64,000 bases of DNA from Sutterella faecalis (GTDB lineage: Bacteria > Pseudomonadota > Gammaproteobacteria > Burkholderiales > Burkholderiaceae_F), in assembly GCF_006337085.1 (NCBI RefSeq), contig NZ_CP040882.1, positions 2,108,001-2,172,000 of the forward strand. The letters are read 5' to 3'. Shown in pieces: positions 34,584-44,399 of the stretch. The notes beneath the pieces were generated by a model. It did no database searches and had not been told where the DNA came from. It saw only the letters and a list, made by a program, of their open reading frames with translations. Position numbers and translations under genes: made by a program. Position 1 is the stretch's first letter; the number at the start of each line of letters is the position of its first letter.

Positions 34584-35738
34584 ATGCTTCTTGAACTTTT
34601 CCGCTCGCTCTCATCGAGCTGGTCGGGCTTCGGCATCTTCAACTATCTGACGCTGCGCGCGCTCCTTGCCTGCTTTACGGCGCTTGTGATCGGCTTCGCA
34701 TTCGGTCCCTGGATGATCCGGGAACTGAAGAAGCTCCATTTCGGACAGGCCGTGCGCACGAACGGGCCGCAGTCGCATCTCGTGAAGGACGGGACGCCCA
34801 CCATGGGCGGCGCCCTCATTCTCTTCGGCATCACGGTGTCGACGCTTCTCTGGGCGGACCTTTCGAACCGCTTCATCTGGGTCGTGCTCTTCGTCACCCT
34901 CGGCTACGGCGCGATCGGCTGGATCGACGACTACCGCAAGGTCGTGCATCACAACCCCCGGGGAATGAGCGCGAAGGAGAAATTCGGCTGGCAGTCCGTG
35001 ATCGGGCTGATCGCGGCCTTCTACCTCGCGCTTGCGCTTTCGGTCGAGCCGGGCGGCACCTTCGCCGAGGCGCTCTCGAAGTGGTACGACGCCCGCTTCC
35101 CGCTTGACCTCACGCCCAATATTCACCTTCTGATCCCGTGCTTCAAGGACATTGCGCTTCCCTTCGGGCTGATCGGCTTCATGGTCTTCACGTACGTCGT
35201 GATCGTGGGCTCGAGCAATGCAGTCAATCTTACGGACGGTCTTGACGGGCTTGCCATTCTTCCGACCGTGCTGGTCGGCATGGCCTTGGGCGTCTTCGCC
35301 TATGTGGTGGGGCGTCCCGACTTTTCGTCCTATCTCATCTTCCCCTACATCCCGGGCGCCGGAGAACTCGTCGTCATTGCGGGGGCGCTCGCAGGCGCCG
35401 GGCTCGCCTTCCTCTGGTTCAATGCGCATCCGGCGCAGGTCTTCATGGGCGACGTCGGCGCGCTGGCGCTGGGCGGCTGCCTCGGAACGATGGCGGTGAT
35501 TGCCCGTCAGGAGCTGGTGCTTGCAGTGATGGGCGGCGTCTTTGTGGCGGAAACGCTTTCCGTCATGATTCAGACCACCTACTTCCGGCTTTCGCACGGC
35601 AAGCGCGTCTTCCTGATGGCTCCCATTCATCACCACTTTGAATTGAAGGGCTGGAAGGAAACGCAGGTGGTGACCCGCTTCTGGATCATTACCTTCATTC
35701 TTGTCCTGATCGGACTTTCCACGCTCAAAATCCGCTGA
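34584..35738 (+). CDS. mraY: Phospho-MurNAc-pentapeptide transferase
   Basis: Integral inner-membrane enzyme that moves phospho-MurNAc-pentapeptide onto undecaprenyl phosphate to give lipid I. It has about ten membrane segments. Conserved GTPTMGGALIL is near residue 71, GWIDDYRKVV with the Asp-Asp pair near 112, SSNAVNLTDGLDGLA near 210, and MAPIHHHFELKGW near the end. The order between murF and murD is canonical. Confidence 0.98.
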   Translation: MLLELFRSLSSSWSGFGIFNYLTLRALLACFTALVIGFAFGPWMIRELKKLHFGQAVRTNGPQSHLVKDGTPTMGGALILFGITVSTLLWADLSNRFIWVVLFVTLGYGAIGWIDDYRKVVHHNPRGMSAKEKFGWQSVIGLIAAFYLALALSVEPGGTFAEALSKWYDARFPLDLTPNIHLLIPCFKDIALPFGLIGFMVFTYVVIVGSSNAVNLTDGLDGLAILPTVLVGMALGVFAYVVGRPDFSSYLIFPYIPGAGELVVIAGALAGAGLAFLWFNAHPAQVFMGDVGALALGGCLGTMAVIARQELVLAVMGGVFVAETLSVMIQTTYFRLSHGKRVFLMAPIHHHFELKGWKETQVVTRFWIITFILVLIGLSTLKIR

Positions 35739-35765
35739 TTCGATTTTTTTCCAAAGAGACGCATC

Positions 35766-37265
35766 ATGTTCGATTGTTCCGACGAGGCCTATCTGAGGCT
35801 TGACGCCGCAAACGGGAACGGCCGCCGCGCGCTTGTCGCGGGGCTCGGCGCCTCCGGGCGCGCTTCGGCCGACTATCTTCTGAGGCGCGGCTGGCAGGTT
35901 TCGGCCTGCGACTCGCGAGACAAGGTGCCGGGGCTCGAAGGGTTTCTCTCCGCGCATCCGGAGCTCGCGGTCGCGCTCGGGGGCATTCCGCAGTCTCTCC
36001 CTCAAGGCATCGACCTCGTCGTCATGTCGCCCGGCATTTCGCCGTGGTTCGGTCCCGCGGCGGCGCTCTGCGCTGCCGCCAGAAGCGCAGGCGTTCCGGT
36101 GGCAGGCGAAATCGAACTCTTTGCCGGGGAACTCGCGCACCTCCGGGCGGCCTCAGGCTACTCGCCGAAGGTGATCGGGATTACCGGCACGAACGGCAAG
36201 ACGACCACGACGAGCCTCACGGCAAAAATCGGCGAAGCGGCAGGTCTTAAAACGATCGCAGCCGGGAACATCGGTCCCAATGCCGTGACGGAGCTTCTGA
36301 AGGCAGAGGATGCCGGTTCGCTCCCCGATCTCTGGGTGCTTGAGCTTTCGAGCTTTCAGCTCGATACGACGCATACCCTCCGGTGCGACGCCGCGGCGCT
36401 TCTCAACATCACGGAAGACCACATCAACTGGCATGGATCCATGGAAGCCTATGCGGCTGCGAAGGCAAGAATCTTCGCGCCCGATACCGTCCGGGTCGGG
36501 AACCGCGAGGATCAGCTCGCGCTCGAGTGGACGAAAAAGGGACTCCGGAATCCGTCGCTTTTGAGAACGTTCGGCGCATCCAAACCCGCTCAGCCCGGGG
36601 AATTCGGGCTTGAGATGGCGGCGCACGCTTCTCAGGGACTCTGGCTCTCCTCGATGGACGAAATGGAGGTGGAGATCCTCTATCTTCCGGAATCGGAACT
36701 CCTGATCCGCGGGCGCCACAACGCCATGAATGCGCTTGCGGCGCTCGCGCTCACGGGCGCGGTCGGCGTGAGTCAGCAGGCGGCGATTGGAACGCTGAGA
36801 ACCTATAAGGGAGAGCCCCACCGCGTGGAGCTCGTGCGTACGGTAAAGGGACGCGACTTCATCGACGACTCGAAAGGCACCAATGTCGGCGCCGTGGCGG
36901 CCGCCGTCACGGGGCTCGCGGCGCAGGGAAGACGCATCCTCATTCTCCTCGGGGGCGACGGCAAGGGGCAGGACTTTGCGCCTTTGGCCGATGTTCTCAA
37001 GGGCCGCGCCGTGCGCGCAGCCCTGATCGGCAAGGACGCCGATGAAATCGGTCGGGCGACCGAAGCCGCAGGCGTTCCGTCGGAAAAATTCCCGACGCTT
37101 GAAGATGCCGTCGACTGGCTCTGGAAGGAGAGCAGCGAGGGCGACATCATTCTGCTTTCGCCCGCCTGCGCCTCCTGGGACATGTTCCGCGACTATGCGG
37201 AAAGAAGCGAACACTTTAAGAATGCGGCGGCGCGGATTGCCGAGCGCGAGGAGTGTGAAGCGTGA
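35766..37265 (+). CDS. murD: UDP-MurNAc-L-Ala:D-Glu ligase
   Basis: Adds D-glutamate to UDP-MurNAc-L-Ala. The N-terminal Rossmann-like domain contains LVAGLGASGRASADYLLRRG. ATP-binding GITGTNGKTTTTSLTAKIGE is near residue 137, LELSSFQLD near 195, NITEDHINWHGSMEAYAAAK near 215, and FIDDSKGTNVGAV near 365. At 499 residues it is longer than E. coli MurD by about 60 residues, because of small insertions in the central domain. The stop overlaps the ftsW GTG start by 4 bases. Confidence 0.97.
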   Translation: MFDCSDEAYLRLDAANGNGRRALVAGLGASGRASADYLLRRGWQVSACDSRDKVPGLEGFLSAHPELAVALGGIPQSLPQGIDLVVMSPGISPWFGPAAALCAAARSAGVPVAGEIELFAGELAHLRAASGYSPKVIGITGTNGKTTTTSLTAKIGEAAGLKTIAAGNIGPNAVTELLKAEDAGSLPDLWVLELSSFQLDTTHTLRCDAAALLNITEDHINWHGSMEAYAAAKARIFAPDTVRVGNREDQLALEWTKKGLRNPSLLRTFGASKPAQPGEFGLEMAAHASQGLWLSSMDEMEVEILYLPESELLIRGRHNAMNALAALALTGAVGVSQQAAIGTLRTYKGEPHRVELVRTVKGRDFIDDSKGTNVGAVAAAVTGLAAQGRRILILLGGDGKGQDFAPLADVLKGRAVRAALIGKDADEIGRATEAAGVPSEKFPTLEDAVDWLWKESSEGDIILLSPACASWDMFRDYAERSEHFKNAAARIAEREECEA

Positions 37266-38431
37266 CGCGCTTTGAGGAGTTCGACGACTTTCGCCTCTCC
37301 GCTCCCGGCCTTGACTGGGAGACGCTCTTTTGCGTTGCGGCGCTTCTGGCCTTCGGGACGGTGATGGTCTTTTCGGCCACCTCGTCCTCAGGGGGCGGGG
37401 ATGCGCTCGCTGCCGCCAATACCGGGGAGCTCAAGCGCCACCTGGCGAGCATCGGTCTCGCCGCGGCAGCTGCGCTGGTGGTCTACCGGGTGCCGCTCTC
37501 CTTCTGGTTCCGCTGGTCGGGCATCATCGGCGTTTTATGCGTCCTCCTCCTTTGCGCCGTTTTTCTGCCTGTTGTGGGCAAAAGCGTCAACGGCGCGCGG
37601 CGCTGGATTCAGATCGCAGGCCTCTCGATTCAGGCGTCGGAGCTCGTGAAGGTGGGGGCGCTCATTTTTGCCGCCGCCTTTACGGTGAAGCGTCAGGAAT
37701 TCATGCACTCCTTCTCGCGGGGCTTTGCGCCGATTGCGTTCCCGATGGTCGTCGTTGCCTTTCTTCTGATGCAGCAGCCCGACCTCGGCGCAACGGCAGT
37801 GGTTGCGGCGGAAATCATGGGGGTGCTCTTTCTGGGCGGCCTCTCCATGAACATCTTCCTTTCGGTGGGTGCGGTCGTCATCGCTTTCGTCGGCTTCATG
37901 ATCTACATGACGCCCTGGAGGCTCTCGCGCGTGCTTGCCTACCTCGATCCCTGGAGCGAGGAATACGTGCTCGGGCAGTCCTATCAGCTTTCGCACTCCC
38001 TGATCGCTTTCGGCCGCGGGGAACTCTTCGGCGTGGGACTGGGCGGGTCGGTGGAAAAACTTAATTACCTTCCCGAGGCCCATACGGACTTCATCATGGC
38101 CGTGATTGCCGAAGAGACGGGTTTTGCCGGTGTTATCCTTGTCCTTTTCATTTTTTACTGGCTCATTCGCCGGGCGTTTGAAATCGGACGCCAGGCAATC
38201 AAGCTTGAGCGCTACTTCGCGGGGCTTCTCGCGCAGGGCGTTGGGCTTTGGTACGGCGTGCAGGTGATCATCAACGTGGGCGTGGCCTCGGGGGCGCTGC
38301 CGACGAAGGGGCTGACGCTTCCTTTCGTGAGCTTCGGAGGTTCGGCGCTTCTTTCCTCGATGATCGCCATTGGACTCCTTCTGCGCGTCGACCGTGAAAA
38401 CAAAATTCTGATGCGTGGAGGTCAGGTGTGA
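37262..38431 (+). CDS. ftsW: Septal peptidoglycan polymerase FtsW (SEDS family)
   Basis: Membrane glycosyltransferase that polymerises lipid II at the septum with FtsI. About ten membrane helices are evident. Signature segments are VGKSVNGARRWIQIAGLSIQ near residue 100, MQQPDLGATAVV near 170, and LPTKGLTLPFVSFGGSALL near 345. A short cytoplasmic N-terminus of about 20 residues precedes the first helix. It starts with GTG, overlapping murD and murG by 4 bases each, which implies tight translational coupling. Confidence 0.97.
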   Translation: MTRFEEFDDFRLSAPGLDWETLFCVAALLAFGTVMVFSATSSSGGGDALAAANTGELKRHLASIGLAAAAALVVYRVPLSFWFRWSGIIGVLCVLLLCAVFLPVVGKSVNGARRWIQIAGLSIQASELVKVGALIFAAAFTVKRQEFMHSFSRGFAPIAFPMVVVAFLLMQQPDLGATAVVAAEIMGVLFLGGLSMNIFLSVGAVVIAFVGFMIYMTPWRLSRVLAYLDPWSEEYVLGQSYQLSHSLIAFGRGELFGVGLGGSVEKLNYLPEAHTDFIMAVIAEETGFAGVILVLFIFYWLIRRAFEIGRQAIKLERYFAGLLAQGVGLWYGVQVIINVGVASGALPTKGLTLPFVSFGGSALLSSMIAIGLLLRVDRENKILMRGGQV

Positions 38432-39549
38432 CGACGGAAAAAAATACAAATAAGGAACGCGTTCTCGTTATCGCCGCCGCCGGTACGGGCGGGCACGTGA
38501 TGCCCGGTCTTGCCGTGGCGCGCGTAATGAAGGAGCGCGGCTGGAGAATCGTCTGGATCGGCACGACGACGGGCATGGAAGGCGGGCTCGTTGAGCGCGA
38601 GGGAATCGAATTCCATGCGCTCAACTTCCAGGGCGTGCGCGGCAAGGGTCTTGCCGGAGCCGTCAAGGGCGGCATCAAGATGCTTAAAGCCATCTGGGAG
38701 AGCCGCGCGCTTCTTAAAAAAATCAAACCCGACCTTGTCTTTTCAACGGGTGGCTACGTCGCCGTGCCCGTGGGTTTCGCCGCACAGAATCTGAAGCGCC
38801 CGATTGTTCTCATGAACTGCGACGCCGATCTCCTCATGTCCACCAATACGCTCATGCCCTTTACGAGCGCGCTCGCCTGCGGGTTTGCGGGCGGCGCCCG
38901 TACGTTTGCCGGGGCGAAGGGGCATACCACCGGGAACCCCGTGCGCGCGGAAATTGCGGCGCTCCCCGCCCCTGCGGAGCGCCTCGCGGGCCGCTTCGGG
39001 CCGCTGCGCCTTTTTGTTTTCGGCGGCAGCCTCGGCGCTCAGGTGCTGAACGACGTTCTGCCTGAAGCGATTGCGAAGATTCCTCCGGAAAATCGCCCGA
39101 TCGTGCTCCATCAGACCGGACGCAGCCGGGATGAAGCCGTGCGCGAGCACTATGCGCGCTTGGGCGTTCAGGCCGAAGTGGTGCCCTTCATCGACGATAT
39201 GGGGGCGCGCTACCGCGAGAGCGATCTGGTCATCTGCCGCTCCGGGGCAACGAGCTGCTCGGAACTCTGCGCTGCGGGCGCAGCGGCCGTCCTTGTTCCC
39301 TTCATTGCGAAGACGACACGCCACCAGCTCGGCAACGCCAGATATCTTGCCGACAGGGGCGCCGCCTGGCTCGTCGAGCAGCCGCAGTTCACGGCCGATC
39401 ACGTGGCCGAACTCATTGCCGGCATGACCCGCGAAAAGATTCTTCCGGTGGCTGAAGCCGCCCGCAGCATTGCGGTTCCTGATGCCGCCAAAAATGTCGC
39501 CGACCTGATCGAGGAGACGCTTGCCGCGCGCGAAGGCGCAAAGCATTGA
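38428..39549 (+). CDS. murG: Lipid II synthase MurG (GlcNAc transferase)
   Basis: Peripheral inner-membrane glycosyltransferase (GT28) that adds GlcNAc to lipid I. AAAGTGGHVMPGLAVA near residue 16 is the first glycine loop. STGGYVAVPVGFAA near residue 106, FVFGGSLGAQVLND near 197 and CRSGATSCSELCAAGAAAVLVP near 270 complete the family set. The length of 373 residues is normal, with a short Lys-rich N-terminal extension. Confidence 0.97.
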   Translation: MTTEKNTNKERVLVIAAAGTGGHVMPGLAVARVMKERGWRIVWIGTTTGMEGGLVEREGIEFHALNFQGVRGKGLAGAVKGGIKMLKAIWESRALLKKIKPDLVFSTGGYVAVPVGFAAQNLKRPIVLMNCDADLLMSTNTLMPFTSALACGFAGGARTFAGAKGHTTGNPVRAEIAALPAPAERLAGRFGPLRLFVFGGSLGAQVLNDVLPEAIAKIPPENRPIVLHQTGRSRDEAVREHYARLGVQAEVVPFIDDMGARYRESDLVICRSGATSCSELCAAGAAAVLVPFIAKTTRHQLGNARYLADRGAAWLVEQPQFTADHVAELIAGMTREKILPVAEAARSIAVPDAAKNVADLIEETLAAREGAKH

Positions 39550-39603
39550 CCGGGCAGAGGCGCTCCCCCAAGGTCGCGGATAAAAAACATCAAAGGAAAG
39601 AAT

Positions 39604-41001
39604 GTGAAGTTTCTCGTTAATCACCTCCACTTCGTCGGCATCGGCGGCGCGGGCATGAGCGGCATCGCTGAGGTGCTCCTCAATCTCGGCTACGTCATCA
39701 GCGGTTCGGACATTGCCCGGACGGCCGTCACCGAGCGCCTGCAGGAGCTCGGCGCCCGCATCTATCTCGGGCACGACAAGAAGCACATCCGCGGTGCGGA
39801 TGCGGTTATTGTTTCCTCGGCCGTGAAGGCCGACAATCCGGAAGTGGTCGCCGCCCGCGAGCTCGGCATCCCGGTGGTGCCGCGTGCGGTGATGCTCGCC
39901 GAGCTGATGCGCCTGAGGCGCGGCATCGCAATAGCGGGCGCGCACGGGAAGACCACCACGACGTCGCTTACCGCCTCGCTCCTCGCAGCGGGCGGTCTCG
40001 ATCCCACCTTCGTGATCGGCGGAAAATTGAATTCCGCGGGCGCGAATGCGCGTCTTGGAACGGGTGAATTCCTCGTTGCGGAAGCCGATGAATCTGACGC
40101 CTCTTTCCTCAACCTCACGCCCGTGATCTCAGCGGTCACCAATATCGACGAAGATCACATGGATACCTACGGGCATGATTTCGAACGCCTGAAGAGCGCC
40201 TTCGTCGACTTTCTCGAGCGCCTTCCCTTCTACGGCGTTGCGGTTCTCTGCATGGACGACCCCAACGTACGCGAAATCCGGCCGCGGGTCACCAAGCCCG
40301 TGATCGGCTACGGGCTTTCCCCGGAAGCCAACGTGCGCGCGATCGATGTCGAGGCGGCGGGCACGCAGATGCGCTTTACGGTGCTCCGGCCCGACCATCC
40401 GCCGCTTCCGGTCACGCTCAATCTTCCGGGCGTGCACAACGTGAGAAATGCGCTCGCGGCCATCGCGATCGCAACCCTCGCGGGCGTGAAGGACGCCGAT
40501 ATCGTGAAGGGGCTCCTCGAATTCCGCGGCGTCGGCAGGCGCTTTGCTCAGTACGGCGACATTCCGATCCGGGATGCCGAAGGGAAAATCACGGGGAGCT
40601 TCACGTTGATCGACGATTACGGTCATCATCCGCACGAAATGGCGGCGACGCTCGCTGCCGTGCGCGGCGCGTTCCCGGGCCGCCGCATCATCGTTGCCTT
40701 CCAGCCCCATCGCTATACGCGCACGCGCGACTGCTTCGATGCGTTCGTGAAGGTTCTTGAGGATGTGGATGGACTCGTGCTCGCAAACGTCTACCCCGCG
40801 GGCGAGGATCCGATTGAGGGCGCGGACAGCGACCATCTCGCCCGGGCGATTGCCGCGCAAGGGTATCACGAGCCCGTCGTCGTCAATGTTGAGGATGTCC
40901 CTCAAAGCGTGCGCGCCATCGCAAGGGACGGCGACGTCGTGATCACGATGGGCGCAGGGTCGATCGGCAAGGCGGCGCCGAAGATTGCGGGGCTCGCCTG
41001 A
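39604..41001 (+). CDS. murC: UDP-MurNAc:L-Ala ligase
   Basis: Adds L-alanine to UDP-MurNAc, opening the peptide stem. HFVGIGGAGMSGIAEVLLNLG is the N-terminal nucleotide-sugar loop, GAHGKTTTTSLTASLL the ATP loop (about residues 116-131), and DDYGHHPHEMAATLAAVR the C-terminal signature near 340. Translation starts at GTG after AAAGGAAAG. murB, whose product makes the substrate of MurC, is absent from this cluster and must be elsewhere. Confidence 0.97.
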   Translation: MKFLVNHLHFVGIGGAGMSGIAEVLLNLGYVISGSDIARTAVTERLQELGARIYLGHDKKHIRGADAVIVSSAVKADNPEVVAARELGIPVVPRAVMLAELMRLRRGIAIAGAHGKTTTTSLTASLLAAGGLDPTFVIGGKLNSAGANARLGTGEFLVAEADESDASFLNLTPVISAVTNIDEDHMDTYGHDFERLKSAFVDFLERLPFYGVAVLCMDDPNVREIRPRVTKPVIGYGLSPEANVRAIDVEAAGTQMRFTVLRPDHPPLPVTLNLPGVHNVRNALAAIAIATLAGVKDADIVKGLLEFRGVGRRFAQYGDIPIRDAEGKITGSFTLIDDYGHHPHEMAATLAAVRGAFPGRRIIVAFQPHRYTRTRDCFDAFVKVLEDVDGLVLANVYPAGEDPIEGADSDHLARAIAAQGYHEPVVVNVEDVPQSVRAIARDGDVVITMGAGSIGKAAPKIAGLA

Positions 41002-41025
41002 GAAGAGAAAGGAGCAGGAGAAATC

Positions 41026-41967
41026 ATGACCAGTATGTTGAATCGCGTGGTGGTGCTTCAGGGCGGCATTTCGTCTGAGCGCGAGGTGTCGTTGCTTTCG
41101 GGCAGGGGCGTTGCGGATGCGCTTCGCGCCAAGGGTCTCGATGTGGATGTCTGGGATCCGGCAACCGACAGCGTCGGGATGCTCGAGGAAGGCGGCTATG
41201 ACGCAGCCTTCATCGCGCTTCACGGGAAGCTCGGCGAAGACGGATCCATCCAGGGGCTTCTCAATTGCCTGGGCCTCCCCTATACGGGACCGGGCGTTGT
41301 CGCCTCTGCAATTGCGATCGATAAGGAAATGACGAAGGCGATCTGGAGCGACGCCGGCATTCCCGTTCCTGCCGGCGCGCGGCTTTCCGCCCGTTCGAGC
41401 GATGCGGAGCTTCTATCCGCCATCGACGCTTTCGGAAAGACGGGCCTCGTGGTGAAGCCCGGGCACGACGGATCCTCGATCGGCGTGACGAAGATCCTCC
41501 CCGAAGCGCTTTCGCTCGAGAGCCTGCGCGAAGCCGTAAGGAATGCGGCCGCGTGCGATGCGGGCGAAGTGCTCGCCGAGGAATACATCCAGGGCCGCGA
41601 ATTCACGGTTGCCGTGCTTGACGGCGAGGCGCTCCCCGTCATTGAAATCATTGCGCCGGAGGGAAGCTACGACTTCCAGAACAAGTACTACACCGACTCC
41701 GTTCGCTATGAATGTCCGGCGAAGCTCTCCGAAGCGGAATCGGCGGCGCTTCGCGCCGCCTGCGAAAAGGCCTTCCGGACGCTCGGCTGCCGCGGCTGGT
41801 CGCGCATCGACGCGATGCGCCGTCCCGAGGGCGGCTTTGCGCTTCTTGAGATCAATACCTCCCCGGGAATGACGCCGCACTCGCTCGTGCCGATGGCGGC
41901 CCGGAGCGTGGGGCTTGATTACGGCGAGCTCTGCCTGAAAGTGCTTGGGCTCGCTCAAACGGATTAA
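41026..41967 (+). CDS. ddl: D-alanine:D-alanine ligase
   Basis: ATP-grasp ligase that makes D-Ala-D-Ala for MurF. VLQGGISSEREVSLLSG near the N-terminus, ALHGKLGEDGSIQGLL near residue 65, and VVKPGHDGSSIGVTK near 143 are present. The metal site FALLEINTSPGMTPHSL lies near 277. The length of 313 residues is normal. It sits 24 bases after murC and 18 before ftsQ. Confidence 0.97.
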   Translation: MTSMLNRVVVLQGGISSEREVSLLSGRGVADALRAKGLDVDVWDPATDSVGMLEEGGYDAAFIALHGKLGEDGSIQGLLNCLGLPYTGPGVVASAIAIDKEMTKAIWSDAGIPVPAGARLSARSSDAELLSAIDAFGKTGLVVKPGHDGSSIGVTKILPEALSLESLREAVRNAAACDAGEVLAEEYIQGREFTVAVLDGEALPVIEIIAPEGSYDFQNKYYTDSVRYECPAKLSEAESAALRAACEKAFRTLGCRGWSRIDAMRRPEGGFALLEINTSPGMTPHSLVPMAARSVGLDYGELCLKVLGLAQTD

Positions 41968-41985
41968 TCAGGAACGCGCGGGACT

Positions 41986-43041
41986 GTGGAGGATCGCAAG
42001 AACACGCCGAGAAGCATCTCCTACAAGGGAGAGGCGCTCGAACAGATACCGCTCACCGGTGCGCCCAACGCGCCGGAGGGCGGCGCTCATCCTCAGGAAA
42101 CGCGTTCGAGAAGCGTTGTCTGGATTCTTGCCGCCCTTCTTGCCGCCGCCGTGCTTGCGGTCGCGTATTTTCTGGCGCCCGCCGTGACGGGGCTCGACTA
42201 CGTCAGGATCCACAGGCTAGAGATGAAGGGCGATACGGCCAAAGTGCCGCTCCCTCGCCTCAAGGAGGTGGTGGAGCCCGAGCTCGAGGGGAAGTCCTAT
42301 TTCACGACGGATATTGCCGCCGTGCGGGCGGCTGCGGAAACCGTTCCCTGGGTGAAGCATGCATCCGTGCGGCGCATCTGGCCCGACAGAATAGAGATCG
42401 ACATCACGGTCTACGAGGCCGTGGCGCAGCTCGAGGATGGTCGTCTCATCAGCATTGAGGGAAAGCTTTTTTCGGCCAATCCCGAGGAAGGCGCGGAAGC
42501 CGGAAATCTTCCGACCTTTTCCTGTGCGGCCGAGGATGTGCCGGAGCTTCTGAGGCGTTATCGACGCTTTACGTCGCTCTTCGGCGACCTGCCCTTCCGC
42601 ATTACGGCGCTTTCGCTTTCGGACCGGGGAAGCTGGTCGCTCGTCATTCAGGGACCGAGGATTCCGCCTACCCGGGTGGAGCTCGGACGCGATACGGCGG
42701 GGTCTCCTGTGGAAGAGCGCGTGAGGCAGGTGGCGGCAGCCTATCCCAGGATGGAAGAGCTGCTGGGCGGGCCCCCGTCCTCCATCGACGCGCGCTATCG
42801 GCGCGCCATTGCCGCGGGCAAGGTGGACAGGAAGGCTCTTGAATCCTATCTGGAGGAAAATGCCCGGTCGGAGGAAAAAAAGGAGCCCGCAGCCGCGCCG
42901 CTCGAGAGCCCGGCAGCCGCCCCTTCAGGCGAACCCGATGCGCTGAGTCCGGAAAGCGCTCCGGATGCGGATGATTCCGCAGACAGCACGGAGCTTGAAG
43001 CACCGGAAAACCCCTCCACGGAACGTTCGGAAAAGCCATGA
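41986..43041 (+). CDS. ftsQ: Cell division protein FtsQ
   Basis: Bitopic divisome scaffold linking FtsL/FtsB to other division proteins. A cytoplasmic N-terminus of about 40 residues is followed by one membrane segment (VWILAALLAAAVLAVAYFLA), a POTRA domain (YVRIHRLEMKGDTAKVPLPR to RIEIDITVYEAVAQL), and the FtsQ beta domain to about residue 285. The last 65-70 residues are an Ala/Pro/Glu/Ser-rich acidic tail, making it about 70 residues longer than usual. The start is GTG. The stop overlaps ftsA by 4 bases. Confidence 0.93.
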   Translation: MEDRKNTPRSISYKGEALEQIPLTGAPNAPEGGAHPQETRSRSVVWILAALLAAAVLAVAYFLAPAVTGLDYVRIHRLEMKGDTAKVPLPRLKEVVEPELEGKSYFTTDIAAVRAAAETVPWVKHASVRRIWPDRIEIDITVYEAVAQLEDGRLISIEGKLFSANPEEGAEAGNLPTFSCAAEDVPELLRRYRRFTSLFGDLPFRITALSLSDRGSWSLVIQGPRIPPTRVELGRDTAGSPVEERVRQVAAAYPRMEELLGGPPSSIDARYRRAIAAGKVDRKALESYLEENARSEEKKEPAAAPLESPAAAPSGEPDALSPESAPDADDSADSTELEAPENPSTERSEKP

Positions 43042-44276
43042 AGCAGCAGAAGGAAAATAAGGAATTTTTCGCCGCCCTTGATGTCGGCTCCGACAAGGTG
43101 CTCTGTCTGGTCGCCCGTCCCGGGGATGAACCGGAAATGCTGCGCGTGATCGGCATCGGCAATACGCCGTCGTCAGGCGTCAGGAACGGCTGCGTGGTGG
43201 ACGTCACGGCCGCTGTGAGTTCGATCCGGCAGGCCGTGAGGGAAGCAGGCTTCACGGCGGGCGTTGAGATTTCGGGCGTCTGGGCGGCGATCGGCGGCCA
43301 TACGCTCAAAAGCGCCAACTGCACGGGACAGGCGGTGCTGCGCGGGCGAGAAGTCACGCGCGAGGATGTCGAGCAGGCTGAACTGAATGCCCGGCAGTCC
43401 GCGCTTCGCGAGATGAAGGGCGAGAGCCTCCTGAAGCTCATTCCTCAGGGGTATCGCTGCGGCGACCTCGTGACCGACAAGCCCGTGGGACTTGTGGGCC
43501 AGAAGCTCGAGGCCGACGTGCATGCGCTCTACGGCTCGAGAACGAATGCCAACAACCTCAAGCACGCCATTCAGCGCGTGGGGCTCGAACTCATCAATTA
43601 CGAACCTCACCCCTGGGCGGCCGCGCAGGCGGTGCTCTCGGAAACAGAGAAAACGTGCGGAACCGCCCTCATCGATATCGGAGCGGAGACGACCTCTCTC
43701 ATCGTTTTTCGCGAGGGCCGGATTCTCTTTACGGATGTGCGTCCCTGGGGGGCGGAGCACTTCACGCGCGATCTTGCGATCGTTCTAGGCATCAGCCTTG
43801 AGGACGCCGAGGCGCTTAAGCTCCGTTCGGGCGAGTGCCGGCTTTCGCAGGTGCTCCCCGGAGAAATCGTGCAGATTGAAGTGCACGGGCGCACGACGCG
43901 TCCTTATGCGCGGGATCTTCTCGTGAAGACGCTTTCCTCACGCGTTCGGCAGTTTTTCGGCATCTACCGCAAGATGCTCGCCGACGCGGGCGTGCTCGAC
44001 CAGATCGAGCTGGTGGTGTTGACAGGCGGAGGCGCCATGCTGCGGGGAATCGGAGAGGAGGCCAAGGCGATTCTCGACAAGCACGTGCGAATCGGAATTC
44101 CAGAGCGGGTTGAGGGCGAAAGCCCGCTCCTGCAGCGCTCGGACGCCGCCGTTGCGGCGGGGCTCGCGGTCTGCGCCTTGAGGGAGAGTCTCTCGGGACC
44201 CGAACGCGCGTTCGGCATGCGGCGAAGCATGAGCTTTCTCGGGGGACTCAAGACCTTTTTCCTCGGCGACTATTGA
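43038..44276 (+). CDS. ftsA: Cell division protein FtsA
   Basis: Actin-like ATPase that tethers FtsZ filaments to the membrane. AALDVGSDKVLCLVA is the phosphate-1 motif, ALIDIGAETTSLIVFREGR near residue 210 the phosphate-2 motif, and VVLTGGGAMLRGIGEEAK near 325 the adenosine motif. The C-terminal MRRSMSFLGGLKTFFLGDY forms the amphipathic membrane-targeting helix. The length of 412 residues is normal. ftsZ follows after 123 bases. Confidence 0.96.
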   Translation: MKQQKENKEFFAALDVGSDKVLCLVARPGDEPEMLRVIGIGNTPSSGVRNGCVVDVTAAVSSIRQAVREAGFTAGVEISGVWAAIGGHTLKSANCTGQAVLRGREVTREDVEQAELNARQSALREMKGESLLKLIPQGYRCGDLVTDKPVGLVGQKLEADVHALYGSRTNANNLKHAIQRVGLELINYEPHPWAAAQAVLSETEKTCGTALIDIGAETTSLIVFREGRILFTDVRPWGAEHFTRDLAIVLGISLEDAEALKLRSGECRLSQVLPGEIVQIEVHGRTTRPYARDLLVKTLSSRVRQFFGIYRKMLADAGVLDQIELVVLTGGGAMLRGIGEEAKAILDKHVRIGIPERVEGESPLLQRSDAAVAAGLAVCALRESLSGPERAFGMRRSMSFLGGLKTFFLGDY

Positions 44277-44399
44277 GAAAGATCCTCGCTTCAGACAGTT
44301 TTCCCCTAACGGACACACAGTTTTTTTTGAATGGCGGGAGGCTTCCCGCCATCCGCAGAATTCGTAGATAATTTGCAGACTTTTCCATCAGAGGTTGAA

